DNA from: Trichomonas vaginalis G3
Lineage: Eukaryota; Parabasalia; Trichomonadida; Trichomonadidae
Length of the DNA: 64,000 nucleotides
Assembly (NCBI RefSeq): GCF_026262505.1
Contig: NC_067205.1
Location: 12,462,001 to 12,526,000 of the forward strand
Direction of reading: 5' to 3'
Part shown: piece by piece, positions 30,888 to 41,710 of the stretch
Layout: each line of letters begins with the position of its first letter
How positions within the stretch are numbered: position 1 is the first letter of the stretch
Position numbers and translations under genes: made by a program
Notes under the pieces: generated by a model
Told to the model about the DNA's origin: nothing
Database searches by the model: none
Seen by the model: the letters and a program-made list of their open reading frames with translations, nothing else

Positions 30888-31295
30888 TTAAATAGGAGAA
30901 AGTAGATTTTCTGCGCGAACTCGTAGTGTTTCCATATAATCTGATAGGCTATGGAGTTGATTTACGACTTTTGCAATATATTGATTCTTTTGGATTAGAT
31001 TTGGTGATAAACCTGAAATAAGTCTATCTATATCTTGTTGAAGCACTACAATTTGGTGAATTATAATTAAAGAGTCTGCGTTAAGATTATTAATTTCTAT
31101 TTCCTCTTCTTCTTCAACATATTCGTATTCTTCTTCTTCTATTTCTGGGTGTTCAAAAATAAATGGCTTTTCTGTTATTAGTTTATCGACTGCATCTGCA
31201 AAGTTTTGAGAAAGTTTTACTATCTCCTTCTGACGAGAAACAAATACTTTATCATCCCATTGCTCTTCTTGGAGTGTTTGAACATTGTTAGTCAT
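30888..31295 (-). CDS. small acidic coiled-coil protein, function unknown
   Basis: 135 residues. The N-terminal 40 are helical, then an acidic block (EIEEEEYEYVEEEEEIEI, about 51-68), then helical heptads to the end (IVVLQQDIDRLISG, VVNQLHSLSDYMETLRVRAE). This recalls BLOC-1 or kinetochore/dynactin-type small subunits, but no family can be named. A degenerate copy of its last 20 codons lies at about 61677-61740 in the same orientation, on the far side of the large inverted-repeat element. The upstream flank at 31359 carries a TTAAGGGTG motif. Confidence 0.6.
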   Translation of the reverse strand: MTNNVQTLQEEQWDDKVFVSRQKEIVKLSQNFADAVDKLITEKPFIFEHPEIEEEEYEYVEEEEEIEINNLNADSLIIIHQIVVLQQDIDRLISGLSPNLIQKNQYIAKVVNQLHSLSDYMETLRVRAENLLSPI

Positions 31296-31979
31296 CAGAT
31301 TTCAAATGTACGTTTATTTGTGATGTTTACAATTTTTCTTCAAAATCTCATACGATTCTTAAGGGTGGACACGAGAGGATCATGTAAACTTCAGAATTTA
31401 GAACCTTATTTTTAGGCATTATCTTGGCTCCCTATTTAGGCTCGAAAAGCAAAAAATATCAAAAAATACAACTTGACTCCATTATGACCCTTTCATGGAG
31501 GTAGTTTTTATCCGCTAGTATTTTCCCTTTGAATCTCTTTACAATTCGAAATCAAATTCAAATCTCAGTAGAAGAAAGGAAGAATCGACTTACTACGGTT
31601 GTAATACGAATAAATACATATATTTAATTATTTTTATTTACATAATAATTGTTTGAAGCTCATATTCCATCAAATTTTTAAATAAAAACATTAAAATGTT
31701 GAAAATGTTCATATATTTTAATAGGGTTTTGGCACTTTATTGAGGAATTACTACATACATAGTCGAACTGAACTTGATATTTTGAAATTTAAATTATTTA
31801 TCAAAATTAAAATTTAACTTGAAATTTATAATTATTTAGTCATATTTTGCATAATTCTAAGTAGATTTTGCAAAAAATCAAGAAAGAAAAATTTTAACGT
31901 GCTTTATTTTTTCTTTTTTATAATAATACATATTATTATATAATTAACATATTCATAATGTTTCACCCTTTCAAAAATA

Positions 31980-32016
31980 TAATCCTCCTCCTCTCAAATA
32001 AACGTACATACGGGTG
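31980..32016 (+). repeat. 37-bp sequence, left copy
   Basis: Starts TAATCCTCCTCCTCTC and ends CGTACATACGGGTG. The same 37 bases occur in the same orientation at 61543-61579, so the two copies bracket the large inverted-repeat element. The right copy runs directly into CACCCTTAA; the left copy does not. Confidence 0.85.
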
Positions 32017-32193
32017 GCCTCTTTTTTCAAAAAATTAAAATTTGAAATTTTGGGCTCAAATATTAGAGATTTTTTCAACCTTCAATAGGGCTGTACAAAA
32101 TCGAGAAAAACATTGCCGTGCGGTAATATAGGGTCAAAAAAATTGCGCCTCGGCGGCTCCGCCGCCTCGGCACTATTAAGTGCGCATTATATT

Positions 32194-32305
32194 TAATATG
32201 TCCTTCTTTTTTTTCTTTTTTCTTCTTCTTCTTTTCCTTTCCTTCTTCTTTTCCTTTCCTTCTTCCTCTCCTTCCTCTTCTTTCCTTCTCCTTCTCTTTT
32301 TACAA
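32194..32305 (+). repeat. TC-rich simple repeat
   Basis: About 110 bp of almost pure pyrimidine on the plus strand, mainly TTCTTC, TTTCC and CTTC units. Triplet and hexamer periods slip. It may form triplex DNA; no gene. Confidence 0.9.
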
Positions 32306-32638
32306 CAACGTCGAAGATCTTCGAATTTGATTGTTGGAAAAGCATCTATTTCAGATAAAGGATGCCTTTCTCACAGTCAACATACAAGGGTCCTGGCTGA
32401 AACGTTCTCAAAAAGCCTGAGATGGTAATTCTCTGATCACTCATAGCTGGGCAGGTAGTCATTGCTGACAATACCTGTCTTTATGCATGTACGCTTTCAT
32501 GTATATGGGTTTACACTATCAATTCGCAAAGTTGTTCCGAATTCTTCCAAAATGGAAGGACCCGAAACAACTTTGCTTGTTAACGATACAGACGCATTAC
32601 TTTGCATTGATACTGTGCTGAGTTGTGTAGAAAGTTTG

Positions 32639-32706
32639 ATTAGAGTTGTTTTGTTCTGGTATCTCTCATCTTCTGATGAGAGAAATCAAAGCAACACAAC
32701 TCTAAT
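32639..32706. repeat. 68-bp palindromic unit 1
   Basis: Begins ATTAGAGTTGTTTTG and ends CAACACAACTCTAAT, with a CTCATC..GATGAG centre: an imperfect hairpin over its whole length. Related to unit 2 and to a partial unit at the right edge of the large element (60240-60300). Confidence 0.75.
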
Positions 32707-32746
32707 GAGTTTGTTTTCACTCATTTATATGTAGGTTTTTAGTTCG

Positions 32747-32814
32747 ATTGGAGCTGCTTCATAATGAGATCTCTCATCAATTGATGAGGGAGATCATAAC
32801 AAAGCAGCTCTAAT
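32747..32814. repeat. 68-bp palindromic unit 2
   Basis: Begins ATTGGAGCTGCTTC and ends AAAGCAGCTCTAAT, with TCTCATCAATTGATGAG at its centre. Same length and layout as unit 1 but with changed stem bases that still pair. The preceding TTTAGTTCGATTGG is echoed at 32862-32875, where the left arm of the large element begins, so the arm end may itself be half of a third unit. Confidence 0.75.
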
Positions 32815-32987
32815 GTATATGCTCGTATTAACCGGGTTGTAATGCGTTGTAACGTCAGCTTGTAGTTCGTTTGGGGCCACTTCACATTGAGATGAGAAGA
32901 AATGATTAAAGGACTCTGAAAGGCTTTGGCCGTTGATGTTGTAATCGCATTACTTGGAACTAGCTGGATGCTAAGCTAGTTAGTATG

Positions 32988-33034
32988 GTTAAGTTGGGTA
33001 CGGCGGCACTGCGTTCCACCTTACCCAAGTTAAC
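32988..33034. repeat. GC-rich hairpin near the element end
   Basis: GTTAAGTTGGGTA and its partner TTACCCAAGTTAAC form a 13-bp stem with one mismatch around a GC-rich loop (CGGCGGCACTGCG...). It is the most GC-rich spot of the arm and is present in mirror image on the right at about 60080-60128. A second small dyad, CTAGCT...AAGCTAG, lies just outside it (32960-32979). Could be a protein-binding site for end recognition. Confidence 0.6.
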
Positions 33035-33205
33035 CTTAAATATTTATGAAACCGTTAACGTAAATTTTACAACACAACCATAACACCAACTTAACCTTAA
33101 ATATTTACAAACCGTCTGACACATAAATGACTTCACTAACGAACTCACTAATGTAAAAAATAAACGTTCTCACTATCGTTCTCACTAACGACTTCACTAA
33201 TGTTC

Positions 33206-33490
33206 TCATAAATTTTCCTCAATATCTTCATCATCAGTGTTAACCCTATTGTAGTCATACTTGAAGCCATAAACTTTCTCTAACTTCTTAACGTACAATT
33301 TACATAACTTACCTTCATCATCGTATGGTTTAATGATATAACTATTTCTATCTTTATACACAGTCAATGAAAAGTCAACTGGTCTCGGATGCATTTGAAA
33401 GAACATGTTATGCTCAGGAAGGAAGAATAAATGTTTAAATGTATGTTTGTTATATTTTTCGATTTGTATGAGTTGCTTTTGTTCTGTCAT
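33206..33490 (-). CDS. 94-residue element protein, HNH-tail-like
   Basis: Starts MTEQKQLIQIEKYNK and is acidic at the C-terminus (NTDDEDIEENL). The part FFQMHPRPVDFSLTVYK...KLYVKKLEKVYGF resembles the C-terminal domain of the element's own HNH protein (YYYTGLNYRKLHINFTK...ILFINKFKRLYGF): same strand pattern and the same K.L..VYGF or K.F.RLYGF ending. So it may be a stand-alone version of that accessory domain, perhaps DNA-binding. No wider family recognised. Looks whole; a mirrored copy at 59626-59909 is broken. Confidence 0.55.
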   Translation of the reverse strand: MTEQKQLIQIEKYNKHTFKHLFFLPEHNMFFQMHPRPVDFSLTVYKDRNSYIIKPYDDEGKLCKLYVKKLEKVYGFKYDYNRVNTDDEDIEENL

Positions 33491-33599
33491 TTACATCCAA
33501 ATAAAAATTTTCAGTAAAATAAAAAATACAATAAAAATTAATGATATCACCACTCCCACACGTATGAAAACATAGCACAAAAATAAATTTAGGTGAAGT

Positions 33600-33613
33600 G
33601 GTGAGATCTCACC
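33600..33613. repeat. palindrome GGTGAGATCTCACC in the left arm
   Basis: A single copy of the array palindrome lies between the two small genes of the left arm, with TTAGGTGA on one side and TTTTTTCACC on the other. Its mirror copy is at 59503-59516. It is the only place where the motif lies next to genes rather than in the array. Confidence 0.9.
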
Positions 33614-33654
33614 TCTTTTTTCACCTGTTTTTTCACCCTGTTGAATTCATTGCT

Positions 33655-33891
33655 TTATAACTCTCTTCCTTTCTCCAACTCTTCTAACTTCTTCCTAAGT
33701 TCAGCAATGTTGTCCTCATGAAGTTTAATCTTTCTCAAAATTCCTTCTTTATCTAATGGTTGCTTTATCTTTCTAAACTGAACTCTACCATCCTTCATAG
33801 TATGAATGTAAAAACCTTCTGGAATAGTTCCTGATTTAATGTATTCTACCAAAAACTTTTGTTTCATTGCTTCAGTGACTTTATTTGTCAT
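33655..33891 (-). CDS. 78-residue element protein with C-terminal coiled coil
   Basis: MTNKVTEAMKQKFLVEYIKS, then GTIPEGFYIHTMKDGRVQFR (a small beta-hairpin-like unit), then a charged helix NIAELRKKLEELEKGREL with clear heptads. No family recognised. It is identical in the two arms (33655-33891 and 59225-59461), the best conserved gene of the element, so it may matter for replication or may be kept by gene conversion. Possible DNA-binding dimer. Confidence 0.6.
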   Translation of the reverse strand: MTNKVTEAMKQKFLVEYIKSGTIPEGFYIHTMKDGRVQFRKIKQPLDKEGILRKIKLHEDNIAELRKKLEELEKGREL

Positions 33892-34536
33892 TTTACTCTA
33901 AGGTGAAGCTAGCACAGCGATAATGGATTTCATGACTTTTTAGTATTTCATGCAATCTTAACAGATAGCCTTATAAGTACTTCCAGTGTCCCTAGCTATC
34001 CCTCCTTTTTATATAACTCCATGACATTTATAATCTCGCGAAACTTAACAGGTAGCATAACAGATTAAAATCAGATGAGGTTTTGAACCAAAATTTCTAA
34101 GCAACGTTGTCAAGGATTTTTGAGGAACTAGGGACAGAGTGTGGCAAAGTCCAAGATTTAATTTATCTTCATCTGTTTCATCAGCTATCTCATCTAATAT
34201 GCCAATATTTTATTCATAACTCGTGGCAAACCCACTAACTTTCGTTATGTTCATCTGCGTGCTTCATCTGATAGAAAGTATGACTTTCATTAACTCTGTG
34301 AGATAATGAAAACTACTAGGGACAGAGACCATGACAAAGTTTATGACTTTCATTATTTCCAGAACTTAATGAAAACTACTAGGGACAGAGACCATGGCAA
34401 AGTTCATGATTTAATTTATTCTCTCACTAACAACAAACACAAACTCCAACACTAACGTCAAGTACTAACCTCAGCACAAATGACAAACACTAACAACAAA
34501 CACAAACTCCAACACTAACGACAAAAATAAATGTCC
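33892..34536. other. non-coding arm segment with CTAGGGACA repeats
   Basis: Between two leftward genes. It contains CTAGGGACAGAG at about 34128, 34318 and 34380 and an inverted GTCCCTAGCTATCCC at about 33988, each in longer partial repeats (GACCATG.CAAAGTT follows twice). Nearer the helicase gene are tandem CACAAACTCCAACACTAACG units. The whole block is mirrored at about 58581-59224. Confidence 0.7.
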
Positions 34537-37254
34537 TCACTTCTTAACAAAGTAATATGTGCTTCTTACACCACCATAGCTCAAACGTTTCTTTTCAAAC
34601 ATCGATTGAAACTTATTTTGAGCCATTGGCTTTAGTCTCTTTTTCTTCAAATACGCCAAGAAATCTTCTTCACATCTTTTCACTTCATAGCCTTCTTTAA
34701 ACTCCTCCTTGTTAAGTTCTATGAAATCCTTTATCTCATTCTTTGTTGCAATGGCTTCTTCACGAACGACATCGTGAACTATTTCATCATTGCATTCATG
34801 TATGACCTCCTCACTGTTCTCATGAACTATTTCATCACTGTTCTCATGTATGACCTCCTCACTGTTCTCATGAACTATTTCATCACTGTTCTCATGTATG
34901 ACCTCCTCACTGTTCTCATGAACTATTTCATCACTGTTCTCATGTATGACCTCCTCACTGTTCTCATGAACTATTTCATCACTGTTCTCATGTATGACCT
35001 CCTTACTGTTCTCATGAACTATTTCATCACTGTTCTCATGTATGACCTCCTTACTGTCTTTCATAAGCGTTTCAAAGTCTCCTTTACTCATTACTTCAAT
35101 CTCATGCTGTTCACAGTAGTACTTAAACTCACTGTATATGTCTTTGTTGTATGTTATATTGCTTCCCATGTACTCCATGAATTTTTCAAGCACTTCCTCA
35201 TAATTCACTGTTTCTTTCTTTCCACGACCTTCTAATATCATACTTGCTTCGTAAATATAACTTCTTGCAGAACCGTCTCGCTTTCTACTTCTCTTCACAA
35301 ATTCTCTCATCTTGCCACCAAATACATTTGAACTACATGCAAAGAATTCATTCTCCTTCGCAAATTCTTTATATCTTCTGTAGCACTCTGTACAATTCCA
35401 TCCGGATACAAACTTTTCATAGAACTCCTCGTAAAACATTTGGTAAGGTGTTTTGTTCATTTCGATGAGTTCTTGTTTAGCCCTGGTGAATGGTATCTTC
35501 CTTACATCAAATTCACTTAAATCTTTCTTCATGAAGTACGTCAGTAAGTTTGAATAAAACTCTTCATTAAAGCTTTCAATGAGATTTGAGAAATATTCGT
35601 AATTTCCTTTGTATCTGCTGCTTACGTCAATGACAACAAATCTTCTGTCGTCTTTGTCAATCTTTACTGAGTTGAAGTTGTTAGATATCATGATAATATT
35701 ACAAACATTTTATCTTTCTTACTGGCTGACACTTCTGATTTAAGTCCAACTGAGTCTCTGTTACTATTGACTTTAGTGCGTCGTGGTTCATGACCTTAGA
35801 CGTATCGCATGAGCTTAGTTCATTGCATACGATGAGCTTCATGTTCTCAATAGCAGCATTGAATCTACCAACCACATTCTCTATTGCCGTTATATTATTG
35901 TTGGCGTACTTGCTAATGAGCTCGCATAGAACATTACTAAGTATATTCTTACCAGTTCCTTGCTTTCCTGTTAACAAAAGTACTGTTCCAGTCTTTCCAC
36001 AAGGATTTTGAACGATGTAGGCGAACCAGTTCAAAACATACTCATAAAGCTCTTCATCCTCATTACATATGACATCGTGAACATGTTTCAAATATCCTTC
36101 AATAATGCTTTCATCTACTTCATTCAGTACCTCATACTCATATCCTCTGAAATAGCTGTAAATGTCATCTCTTTCGTCAAAGAATCTCATACCTGACTTC
36201 ATAAGATAGTTCTTGTTCTGACCCGCTTCATAAATCATCAGTGCGTTCACATCCTTCTCTCAATACGTCCTACATAAACACTCTTCATGAGCTTATTGAA
36301 TTCCTTGCTATCTACTGACACAAGTGTTGTTGTGTCTCGTATTCCATCATAATCTTTCACTAGATATGTCATACATGCTCCGTCAATAACGACAACACAT
36401 CTTCTTAAGTCATTTATAACACTAGCTATGTCAATACCGTCCTCACTCATGTACTTATTTCTTCTCAAGTCCTTTAGTGTGAAAGTGTCTCTAAGTTCTA
36501 TTTCAAGCAATTCATTTACACATCCTTTGCAATACTTCTCTATAAAATATTTCTGTCGTTCTTTACTAAGTTTCTTAACAGCTCTGAAGAACCATGTGTT
36601 TTGACTCAAACATCCTTCACAACTTCTCTCATTCATTCCTAGTTCTTTTATGTCATTATCTTCAACCTCTATGGTCTCATTGACTAAGGTCAAAGGGTTC
36701 TTAGTCATTGCTGGTCTTATCTGAAACAATGTTTGTGCAACAGGTTTAACTAGTTCAGCAACGTCCTTCCTTAATATGAATAGCTGTTTCCACTCATCTT
36801 TGCTAACAGTTCTTTCATAACCACTGACAGTAATAATTTCATTTGCTGACCTTAGACACTTATGTTCTATCATTTGTATTGCTTTTGTGTAAGGCTTTCG
36901 TGAGCATAGGTTGTATATGTCATTCCTGCAATGTTCATTCATGCCAATAGTACTAAATCCTTTCTTTGCTGTTGAGTGCATAATATCCATTAGTTCCTGT
37001 GTTCGTATTGCTGTCTCATAAAATACAATAAGACCTTTGTCATTTATGACGTACTTACCGAAAACATTGCTTATATTCTTTAACCATGAAATAACATCCT
37101 CATTCATGCTGTCAAACATGAAGTAAGGTCTTACATACTCTTCACTTATAAGATACTCCACAAAATACTTGTTAAGCTCTATGTCCTCGTGAGCGATTTC
37201 ATTAGGTTTGATATTAGTTCCTTTTGTCATTGCTGTCATGTACTTCACTCTCAT
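34537..37254 (-). pseudogene. D5-type superfamily-3 helicase (DUF5906-like), left copy, fossil
   Basis: About 900 codons in all. The helicase core has Walker A GKQGTGKN, Walker B KLIVCNEL, the motif-C-like MISNN and the arginine-finger-like DDRRF, in the order and spacing of SF3/D5 helicases of large DNA viruses, virophages and phages (DUF5906). The N-terminal 340 codons have a Cys cluster (RSCEGCL and YCKGCVNE) but no primase motif I can recognise. Near the C-terminus is a tandem run of a 16-residue unit built on VIHENSDEIVHENS (about 34800-35060), with more copies here than in the right arm. The copy is broken in a small number of places. Divergent from the HNH gene, 100 bp away. Confidence 0.8.
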
Positions 37255-37354
37255 AGTTCCTTTCAATAGCGTAAAAATACTTCATTGTTTCATAACTGCT
37301 CTAAATTCTGTTCAAAATTCGTACAACATAACTTTTTAACATTAGTGAAAGAAC

Positions 37355-38059
37355 ATGAGCGAAACAACAACATCTAACATTACAGAAGAAGTCAATGACA
37401 ATGCCGATGAAAACATTACAGAAGGAGCTAGTGAAAATATTGACGAGTTCAGTGAGGAAGAAGATATTGAGGACGTCAATGAGAACGTTAGTGGGGAACA
37501 AACTCAATGGGAAACATTGAGAAATCATGAAGATTATGAGATTTGTACGACATATCCTTTTACTATTCGTCGAAAGAAAGACAAACATATTATGAGTGAA
37601 TGCTTAAATAATTATGGTTACATTATGCTTAGTTTAAACAACAAAATGTACTTAAAGCATAGAATTATTGCAGAACAATGGATTGAAAATCCAAACAATT
37701 TGAAAGAAATAGACCATATAAATCATGATAGAACGGACAACAGAATCTCAAACCTTCGTTGGTGTTCTAGATCTGAAAACAATAGAAATAAAAGCAAGTA
37801 CGGCGATATAGTTTATGAGTTTGTTGATGAAATATCTGACGAAGCTGTTGAAATAACAGATTATGGTAAGCATTCGTTTGAGTTCTACTACTATGTTGAG
37901 AATGAGGACGCATTCTATTATTATACAGGTCTTAACTATCGAAAACTTCATATAAACTTTACAAAAACAGGTGCTGCTTATGTTTGTATGATAGATACAG
38001 AAAACAAGAGTGTAATTTTATTCATAAACAAATTCAAACGCTTGTACGGCTTCATGTAG
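37355..38059 (+). CDS. NUMOD4-HNH endonuclease, left copy
   Basis: 234 residues, looks whole. The first 45 are acidic. Then WETLRNHEDYEICTTYPFTI (NUMOD4, about residues 50-70), a beta-rich GYIMLSLNNKMYLKHRIIAEQW segment and the HNH nuclease motif EIDHINHDRTDNRISNLRWC (about 118-137) with NNRNKS after it. This is the usual NUMOD4-HNH layout of homing-type endonucleases, which nick or cut DNA at a specific site. The C-terminal 80 residues form an extra domain similar to the 94-residue protein at 33206-33490. It points toward the array, divergent from the helicase. It could cut array or target sites. Confidence 0.88.
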   Translation: MSETTTSNITEEVNDNADENITEGASENIDEFSEEEDIEDVNENVSGEQTQWETLRNHEDYEICTTYPFTIRRKKDKHIMSECLNNYGYIMLSLNNKMYLKHRIIAEQWIENPNNLKEIDHINHDRTDNRISNLRWCSRSENNRNKSKYGDIVYEFVDEISDEAVEITDYGKHSFEFYYYVENEDAFYYYTGLNYRKLHINFTKTGAAYVCMIDTENKSVILFINKFKRLYGFM

Positions 38060-41000
38060 GACAAACATTATTTTTCAACACTAACGCCAACACGTAGGAC
38101 AAACATTCATGACTAACATTATTGTATAAACTTCGTCGTAAATGTTTTGTCAAGACTTCATCGTAAATGTTTTGTCATGATTTCATCATAAACACTTTGT
38201 CATGACTTCATCGTAAACACTTTGTCAAAACTTCATCGTAAATGCTTTGTCAAACTGCATCGAAACTAAACGTAAACACTTTGTCAAGACTTCTTCGTAT
38301 ATGTTTTGTCAAGACTTCTTCGTAAACACTTTGTCATGACTTCTTCGTAAACACTTTGTCAAGACTTTGTCATGACTTCTTCGTATATGTTTTGTCATGA
38401 TTTCATCGTATATGTTTTGTCAAGATTTCATCTTATATGCTTTGTCAAGATTTCATCGTATATGCTTTGTCATAATTTCATCGTATATGCTTTGTCATAA
38501 TTTCATCGTATATGCTTTGTCATAATTTCATCGTATATGCTTTGTCATAATTTCATCGTAAATGCTTTGTCATGATTTCATCGTAAATGTTTTGTCATGA
38601 TTTCATCGTAAATGTTTTGTCATGATTTCTTCGTAAATGTTTTGTCATGATTTCATCGTATATGCTTTGTCAAGACTTCTTCGTAAATGCTTTGTCAAGA
38701 CTTCTTCGTATATGCTTTGTCATGATTTCATCATAAATGCTTTGTCATGACTTCGTCAAGATTTCATCATAAATGCTTTGTCATGACTTCGTCAAAACTT
38801 CATCGTAAATGTTTTGTCATGACTTCGTCAAGATTTCATCGTAAATGTTTTGTCATGACTTCTTCGTAAATGCTTTGTCATGATTTCATCGTAAACACTT
38901 TGTCATGACTTCATCGTAAATGTTTTATCATGACTTCATCGTAAATGTTTTATCATGACTTCATCATATATACTTTGTCAAAACTTCTTCGAAACTAAAC
39001 ATAAACACTTTATCATGACTTCATCGTAAATGTTTTGTCATGACTTCATCGTAAATGTTTTATCATGATTTCATCGTAAATGCTTTGTCAAGATTTCATC
39101 GTATATACTTTGTCAAAACTTCATCGTAAATGTTTTGTCATGATTTCATCGTATATGTTTTGTCATGACTTCATCGTAAATGTTTTGTCATGATTTCTTC
39201 GTATATGTTTTGTCATGATTTCATCGTAAATGTTTTGTCATGACTTCTTCGTAAATGTTTTGTCATGATTTCTTCGTAAATGTTTTGTCATGATTTCATC
39301 GTATATGTTTTGTCAAGATTTCATCGTATATGCTTTGTCAAGACTTCTTCGTAAATGCTTTGTCATGACTTCTTCGTATATGTTTTGTCATGATTTCATC
39401 ATAAATGCTTTGTCATGACTTCGTCAAAACTTCATCGTAAATGTTTTGTCATGACTTCGTCAAAACTTCATCGTAAATGTTTTGTCATGACTTCGTCAAG
39501 ATTTCATCGTAAATGTTTTGTCATGACTTCTTCGTAAATGCTTTGTCATGATTTCATCGTAAACACTTTGTCATGACTTCATCGTAAATGTTTTATCATG
39601 ACTTCATCGTAAATGTTTTATCATGACTTCATCATATATACTTTGTCAAAACTTCTTCGAAACTAAACATAAACACTTTATCATGACTTCATCATAAATG
39701 TTTTGTCATGACTTCATCGTAAATGTTTTATCATGATTTCATCGTAAATGCTTTGTCAAGATTTCATCGTATATACTTTGTCAAAACTTCATCGTAAATG
39801 CTTTGTCATGATTTCATCGTATATACTTTGTCAAAACTTCATCGTAAATGTTTTGTCATGACTTCATCGTAAATGTTTTGTCATGACTTCATCGTAAATG
39901 TTTTGTCATGACTTCGTCAAGATTTCATCGTAAATGTTTTGTCATGACTTCTTCGTAAATGCTTTGTCATGATTTCATCGTAAACACTTTGTCATGACTT
40001 CATCGTAAATGTTTTATCATGACTTCATCGTAAATGTTTTATCATGACTTCATCATATATACTTTGTCAAAACTTCTTCGAAACTAAACATAAACACTTT
40101 ATCATGACTTCATCGTAAATGTTTTGTCATGACTTCATCGTAAATGTTTTATCATGACTTCGTCAAGATTTCATCGTAAATGTTTTGTCATGACTTCATC
40201 GTAAATGTTTTATCATGACTTCATCGTAAACACTTTTGTCATGACTTCATCGTCAAAACTTTTATCATGACTTCATCGTAAATGTTTTATCATGACTTCA
40301 TCATATATACTTTGTCAAAACTTCTTCGAAACTAAACATAAACACTTTATCATGACTTCATCGTAAATGTTTTGTCATGACTTCATCGTAAATGTTTTAT
40401 CATGATTTCATCGTAAATGCTTTGTCAAGATTTCATCGTATATACTTTGTCAAAACTTCATCGTAAATGCTTTGTCAAGATTTCATCGTATATACTTTGT
40501 CAAAACTTCATCGTAAATGTTTTGTCATGACTTCATCGTAAATGTTTTGTCATGACTTCATCGTAAATGTTTTATCATGATTTCATCGTAAATGCTTTGT
40601 CATGACTTCTTCGTAAATGTTTTGTCAAGATTTCATCGTAAATGTTTTGTCATGACTTCATCGTATATACTTTGTCAAAACTTCATCGTAAATGTTTTAT
40701 CATGATTTCATCGTATATGTTTTGTCATGACTTCATCGTAAATGATTTGTCATGATTTCATCGTAAATGCTTCATCGTATATGTTTTGTCATGATTTCAT
40801 CGTAAATGATTTGTCATGATTTCATCGTAAATGCTTCATCGTATATGTTTTGTCATGATTTCATCGTAAATGTTTTGTCAAGATTTCTTCGTAAATGTTT
40901 TGTCATGACTTCATCGTAAATGTTTTCAGTGTCACCACGTCACCATGTCACCAGGTTAATTAACTTCTCTTAAAATTACTGACAACATGACATTTTGACA

Positions 41001-41670
41001 ACATCAACAAAGGAATTTCATCGTAAATGTTTTGTTATGATTTTATCATATATACTTTGTCAAGATTTCTTCGTAAATGATTTGTCATGACTTCTTCGAA
41101 ACTATACATAAACACTTTATCAAGACTTCTTCGTATATGTTTTGTCAAGACTTCTTCGTATATGTTTTGTCAAGACTTCATCGTATATGTTTTGTCATGA
41201 CTTCATCGTAAATGATTTGTCATGACTTCATCGTAAATGTTTTGTCATGACTTCTTCGTATATGTTTTGTCAAGACTTCTTCGTATATGTTTTGTCAAGA
41301 CTTCATCGTATATGATTTGTCATGACTTCTTCGTATATGTTTTGTCAAAACTTCATCGTAAATGTTTTGTCAAGACTTTGTCATGACTTCATCGTAAATG
41401 ATTTGTCAAAACTTCATCGTAAATACTTTGTCATGATTTCCTCGAAACTAAACATAAATACTTTGTCAAGGTTTCATCGTAAATGATTTGTCATGACTTC
41501 ATCGTAAATGATTTGTCATGATTTCATCGTAAATGTTTTGTCAAGATTTCTTCGTAAATACTTTGTCAAGGTTTCATCGTAAATGATTTGTCAAGACTTT
41601 GTCAAGACTTCTTCGTAAATGATTTGTCATGATTTCATCGTAATGAGTGTAAATGACCCAAAAATAATGT

Positions 41671-41710
41671 TTAGGTGAAGAGGTGAGATCTCACCTGTTT
41701 TCTCACCTAA
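41671..41710. repeat. nested dyad motif (representative of 23 exact inner palindromes)
   Basis: Inner perfect palindrome AGGTGAGATCTCACCT at 41681-41696, flanked by an outer inverted pair TTAGGTGA (41671) and TCACCTAA (ends 41710). Exact inner copies begin at 41681, 42192, 42729, 43240, 43777, 44313, 44824, 45311, 45988, 46500, 48081, 48442, 48732 and 49012 on the left, and 50142, 50372, 50662, 50952, 51711, 51966, 52246, 52535 and 52945 on the right. The 14-bp core recurs in each arm (33600, 59503). Could be a dimer-binding site or a cruciform. Confidence 0.95.

Larger units (their letters stand above)
31296..32876. other. repeat-rich flank left of the large inverted-repeat element
   Basis: No convincing gene. 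It holds a TTAAGGGTGGACACG motif (31359), one copy of a 37-bp sequence shared with the right flank (31980-32016), a GC-rich hairpin CGGCGGCTCCGCCGCC (near 32151-32166), a TC-rich tract (32194-32305) and two palindromic units (32639-32706, 32747-32814). Short ORFs at 32180 and 32462 are composition artefacts. Confidence 0.6.

Noticed and set aside
32180-32734. two short ORFs
   Set aside because: The first is a translated TC-rich tract; the second crosses a hairpin unit. No coding character.
34774-35235. plus-strand ORF with repeated LLTVLMNYF
   Set aside because: Antisense shadow of the HENS repeat of the helicase gene.
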